Shown one piece after another: positions 61,820 through 64,000 of a stretch of DNA of 64,000 bases. Source of the DNA: Rhizobium sp. CSW-27 (GTDB lineage: Bacteria > Pseudomonadota > Alphaproteobacteria > Rhizobiales > Rhizobiaceae); assembly GCF_018760785.1 (NCBI RefSeq), contig NZ_JAHHZO010000004.1:124001-188000 (forward strand), in the 5' to 3' direction. The notes under the pieces were generated by a model, which searched no databases, was not told the origin of the DNA, and saw nothing but the letters and a program-made list of their open reading frames with translations. Numbering within the stretch: position 1 is the stretch's first letter; every line of letters begins with the position of its first letter. The position numbers and the translations under genes were made by a program.

Positions 61820-63265
61820 TCAGGCGTTCAGCACCCGGCCATAGGCGTCGAGCACGCTTTCCTTCATCATTTCCGAGAGCGTCGGATGCGGGAAGATGGT
61901 GTGCATCAACTCCTCCTCGGTCGTCTCAAGGTTCATGGCGACGACGAAACCCTGGATGAGTTCGGTGACTTCCGCACCGACCATGTGGGCGCCGATCAGT
62001 TCGCCGGTCTTCTTGTCGAAGATCGTCTTGATCATGCCCTGGTCTTCACCGAGCGCGATCGCCTTGCCGTTGGCGTTGAAGTTGTAGCGGCCCACGCGGA
62101 TCTCGCGGCCCTGCTCCTTCGCCTTGGCTTCCGTCAGACCGACGGAGGCGACCTGCGGGTTGCAATAGGTGCAGCCCGGGATCTTGGCCTTGTCCATCGG
62201 ATGCACGCCCGGCACGCCGGCGATTTTCTCGACGCAGATGACACCCTCGTGCTCGGCCTTGTGGGCCAGCATCGGCGGGCCGGCCACGTCGCCGATTGCG
62301 TAGAGGCCCGGCACGTTGGTCTTGCCATAGCCATCGATGACGATGCAGCCGCGATCGGTCTTGACGCCCAGCGCTTCCAGGCCGAGATTTTCGATATTGC
62401 CCTGCACGCCGACAGCCGAGATCAGGCGATCCGCCGTAATCTGCTGCACCTTGCCATCCTTGGTCTCGACATGGGCGGTGATCGAGTTCGCACCCTTCTC
62501 GACCTTGGAGACCTTGGCTTCGGTGATGATCTTCAGGCCGCGCTTTTCAAGCTGCTTGCGAGCGAAGGTGGAGATTTCCACGTCTTCGACCGGCATGATG
62601 TTCGGCATCAGCTCGATGACGGTGACGTCAACGCCCATCGAACGGTAGAAGGAGGCAAATTCGATGCCGATGGCGCCGGAGCCCATGACGACGATCGACT
62701 TCGGCATGAAGTCCGGCTTCATGGCCTCGAAATAGGTCCAGATCAGCTTGCCATCCGGCTCGATGCCGGGCAGCGCGCGCGGACGCGCACCGGTCGCGAC
62801 GATGATATGCTTGGCGGTGTAGGTGCCCTCGCCCAGCACGCCCTTCGGAACCGGGTTCTGCGGCTGCACGGCCGGCTTCGATGACGGGCCGACGACGATC
62901 TCGCCGGGCTTGGTGAGCTTTGCCTCACCCCAGATCACGTCGACCTTGTTTTTCTTCATCAGGAAAGCGACGCCGCCGTTGAGACGGGCGGACACGCCAC
63001 GCGAGCGGGCGACGACATCCTTCACATCGGCGGTCATGGTGCCGTTCAGAGTCAGGCCGTAAGCCTTGGCATGATTGGCATGGTCGAGGATCTCGGCCGA
63101 GCGCAGCAGCGCCTTGGTCGGGATGCAGCCCCAGTTGAGGCAGATGCCACCCAGATGCTCGCGCTCCACGATGGCGGTCTTGAGCCCCAGCTGCGCGGCG
63201 CGAATGGCGGTTACATAGCCGCCGGGGCCGGAACCGATGATGATGACGTCGTAGGATTGAGCCAT
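61820..63265 (-). CDS. lpdA: Dihydrolipoyl dehydrogenase (E3)
   Basis: 481 residues: FAD motif IIIGSGPGGYVTAIRAAQLG, redox disulfide GGICLNWGCIPTKALL, NAD motif IVVMGSGAIGIEFASF, second FAD contact GLYAIGDVAG and the dimer-interface His in HPTLSEMM. It reoxidises dihydrolipoyl groups of PDH/OGDH E2 and GcvH. ATG 63265 gives MAQSYDVIII; GTG 63277, with AAGGAG just upstream, is an alternative that adds four residues. It is the last visible gene of what is probably a pdh cluster extending to the right. Confidence 0.96.
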   Translation of the reverse strand: MAQSYDVIIIGSGPGGYVTAIRAAQLGLKTAIVEREHLGGICLNWGCIPTKALLRSAEILDHANHAKAYGLTLNGTMTADVKDVVARSRGVSARLNGGVAFLMKKNKVDVIWGEAKLTKPGEIVVGPSSKPAVQPQNPVPKGVLGEGTYTAKHIIVATGARPRALPGIEPDGKLIWTYFEAMKPDFMPKSIVVMGSGAIGIEFASFYRSMGVDVTVIELMPNIMPVEDVEISTFARKQLEKRGLKIITEAKVSKVEKGANSITAHVETKDGKVQQITADRLISAVGVQGNIENLGLEALGVKTDRGCIVIDGYGKTNVPGLYAIGDVAGPPMLAHKAEHEGVICVEKIAGVPGVHPMDKAKIPGCTYCNPQVASVGLTEAKAKEQGREIRVGRYNFNANGKAIALGEDQGMIKTIFDKKTGELIGAHMVGAEVTELIQGFVVAMNLETTEEELMHTIFPHPTLSEMMKESVLDAYGRVLNA

Positions 63266-63354
63266 GGGCGCTTCCACTCCTTCAAGAATTTGTCGAACCG
63301 GCGCTCGGCCGTCGTCTTCCGTTCTTCTCGGGAGTGGAAGCGGTGGCGGATCCT

Positions 63355-63621
63355 CTAGACTTCGGCCTCCTCGGCCAGCGGCTCCGCCCGCATCAACATC
63401 CCGTGTATTTCATCCTTCAGGGCCAGGCGCTCTTTGCGCATGCCCGCCATACGGACGTCATCGCAGGGTTCAAGATCCGTCTCGGCCCGATGGATGCGAT
63501 GGTTGACGTCCTCGTACTGGGTTGCGATCCGGTGAAAGTGACCGTCCGTCTCGCGCAGGTGGCGCATCTTGACCAGATGCTCCGGAAATTCCTCCGCGAG
63601 ATGGTGTGGGGTATTCGACAT
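63355..63621 (-). CDS. YdcH-family (DUF465) small protein
   Basis: 88 residues, all helical. EEFPEHLVKMRHLRETDGHF then EDVNHRIHRAETDLEPCDDV and MRKERLALKDEIHGML match the DUF465 pattern (hairpin of two helices with Glu/Arg/Lys repeats, ending in a conserved L-K-D-E). The function is unknown. It lies between an SGNH hydrolase and lpdA on the minus strand, with 89 bases on either side. A GGAGGG ribosome site precedes ATG 63621. Confidence 0.85.
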   Translation of the reverse strand: MSNTPHHLAEEFPEHLVKMRHLRETDGHFHRIATQYEDVNHRIHRAETDLEPCDDVRMAGMRKERLALKDEIHGMLMRAEPLAEEAEV

Positions 63622-63710
63622 GACCTTCCCTCCGTCTTTTGACTTCGGTTGTCATGCTACTCTCACCGTCTGCGTGTCCTCCTTGACCCTGATCAAACTT
63701 TTGCGCGGCC

Positions 63711-64000
63711 TCACAGGCCAAGCATCATGCGCACCACAGGCTCGATGCCACGGCCGATCGCGCGGGTATTGTCCGCATCCAGATGGATGCCGTCGAGCCG
63801 CGTCGTGAGGGCGACCGAGCCTGCATCGAAGAAGCCGCAGCCCAGTTCGTCGGCCGCGTCGCGATACATGCTGGCCAGCATGGCGCCTTCCCCGACCGAG
63901 TGATTGAACTGCGGACCGAACAAGGCATCCGCCGTCTCGCAGATTGGCGGCGGCGAGACGATCAGCACGTCCGGCGCCTCGAAGTCGAACCCCCAGTCGT
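63711..64000 (-). CDS. SGNH/GDSL-family hydrolase, C-terminal part
   Basis: The frame is open to the right edge, so only about 96 C-terminal residues are present. The upstream codons continue as WGFDFEAPDVLIVSPPP, and the C-terminus DGIHLDADNTRAIGRGIEPV has the Asp-x2-His pair of SGNH esterases (block V). The enzyme cleaves esters, perhaps acetyl or acyl groups; the substrate is not known. The Ser block lies outside the window. The 3' end is 89 bases upstream of the YdcH gene. Confidence 0.75.
   Translation of the reverse strand, partial: DWGFDFEAPDVLIVSPPPICETADALFGPQFNHSVGEGAMLASMYRDAADELGCGFFDAGSVALTTRLDGIHLDADNTRAIGRGIEPVVRMMLGL

Overview
This window is high-GC, densely coded chromosomal DNA from an alphaproteobacterium of the order Hyphomicrobiales (Rhizobiales), most likely Rhizobiaceae. 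The main evidence is the gene order ispDF - dusB/nifR3 - ntrB - ntrC - ntrY - ntrX - trkA - hfq - hflX, with pncC, ratA, lipA and lpdA on the other side. Other support comes from the order crcB - rluC - HAD - ATP12, several rhizobial families of unknown function (DUF2849, DUF934, a GlsB-type protein), and iron-responsive sites of the rhizobial RirA type (TGA-N9-TCA). The genus cannot be fixed from the sequence alone. No prophage, insertion sequence or CRISPR array was seen.

Layout. At 1-4.9 kb are mixed housekeeping genes: the end of a DUF599 gene, a DUF1624 membrane protein, a LiuR-like MerR regulator with its probable operator, mgtE, an inactive-looking peptide deformylase paralogue, a BON-domain protein and an OsmC protein. 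At 4.9-20.3 kb lies an iron island, all on the minus strand: a Fiu-type catecholate receptor operon (fiu-piuC-sel1-FMN oxidase), a periplasmic YncE-like propeller, and a compact six-gene operon, entC-entE-entB-ArCP-entF-entA. That operon can make 2,3-dihydroxybenzoate and join it to L-serine. Each of the three units has a TGA-N9-TCA site upstream. At 20.4-32 kb are tRNA-Leu(GAG), lipB, an EamA transporter, the formaldehyde pair frmA/fghA separated by unrelated genes, a guanidinium exporter behind a probable guanidine-II riboswitch, DoxX, ATP12, a HAD phosphatase, rluC and crcB.

At 32-44.2 kb are a copper-handling pair (a YcnI-PCuAC fusion and a small Cys-rich secreted protein), the glycine cleavage operon gcvT-gcvH-gcvP behind a tandem glycine riboswitch, an orphan flagellar-rod-like protein, a LysE exporter next to a decayed fpr fragment, then fpr and the sulfite reductase group DUF2849-cysI-DUF934. 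At 44.4-57.6 kb are a nucleoside deaminase, mazG, a P-loop kinase, hflX, hfq, trkA and the two nitrogen two-component systems NtrYX and NtrBC with dusB. At 57.8-64 kb are ispDF, pncC, ratA, lipA, a GlsB-type protein, lpdA, a YdcH protein and the end of an SGNH hydrolase.

The genes link in several ways. The iron island covers DHB synthesis, NRPS assembly, outer-membrane uptake and probable intracellular handling, under one inferred repressor (RirA). No siderophore exporter, phosphopantetheinyl transferase, MbtH protein or Fes-type esterase is visible here, so these must be elsewhere or missing. LipB, LipA and Lpd provide lipoylation and the E3 subunit for GcvH. FrmA and FghA form the glutathione-dependent formaldehyde pathway. 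Fpr could supply electrons to CysI. The least explained parts are the split entB, the structured leader of fiu, and a protein at 23.8-25.1 kb joining an unknown beta-rich domain to a degenerate methyltransferase.
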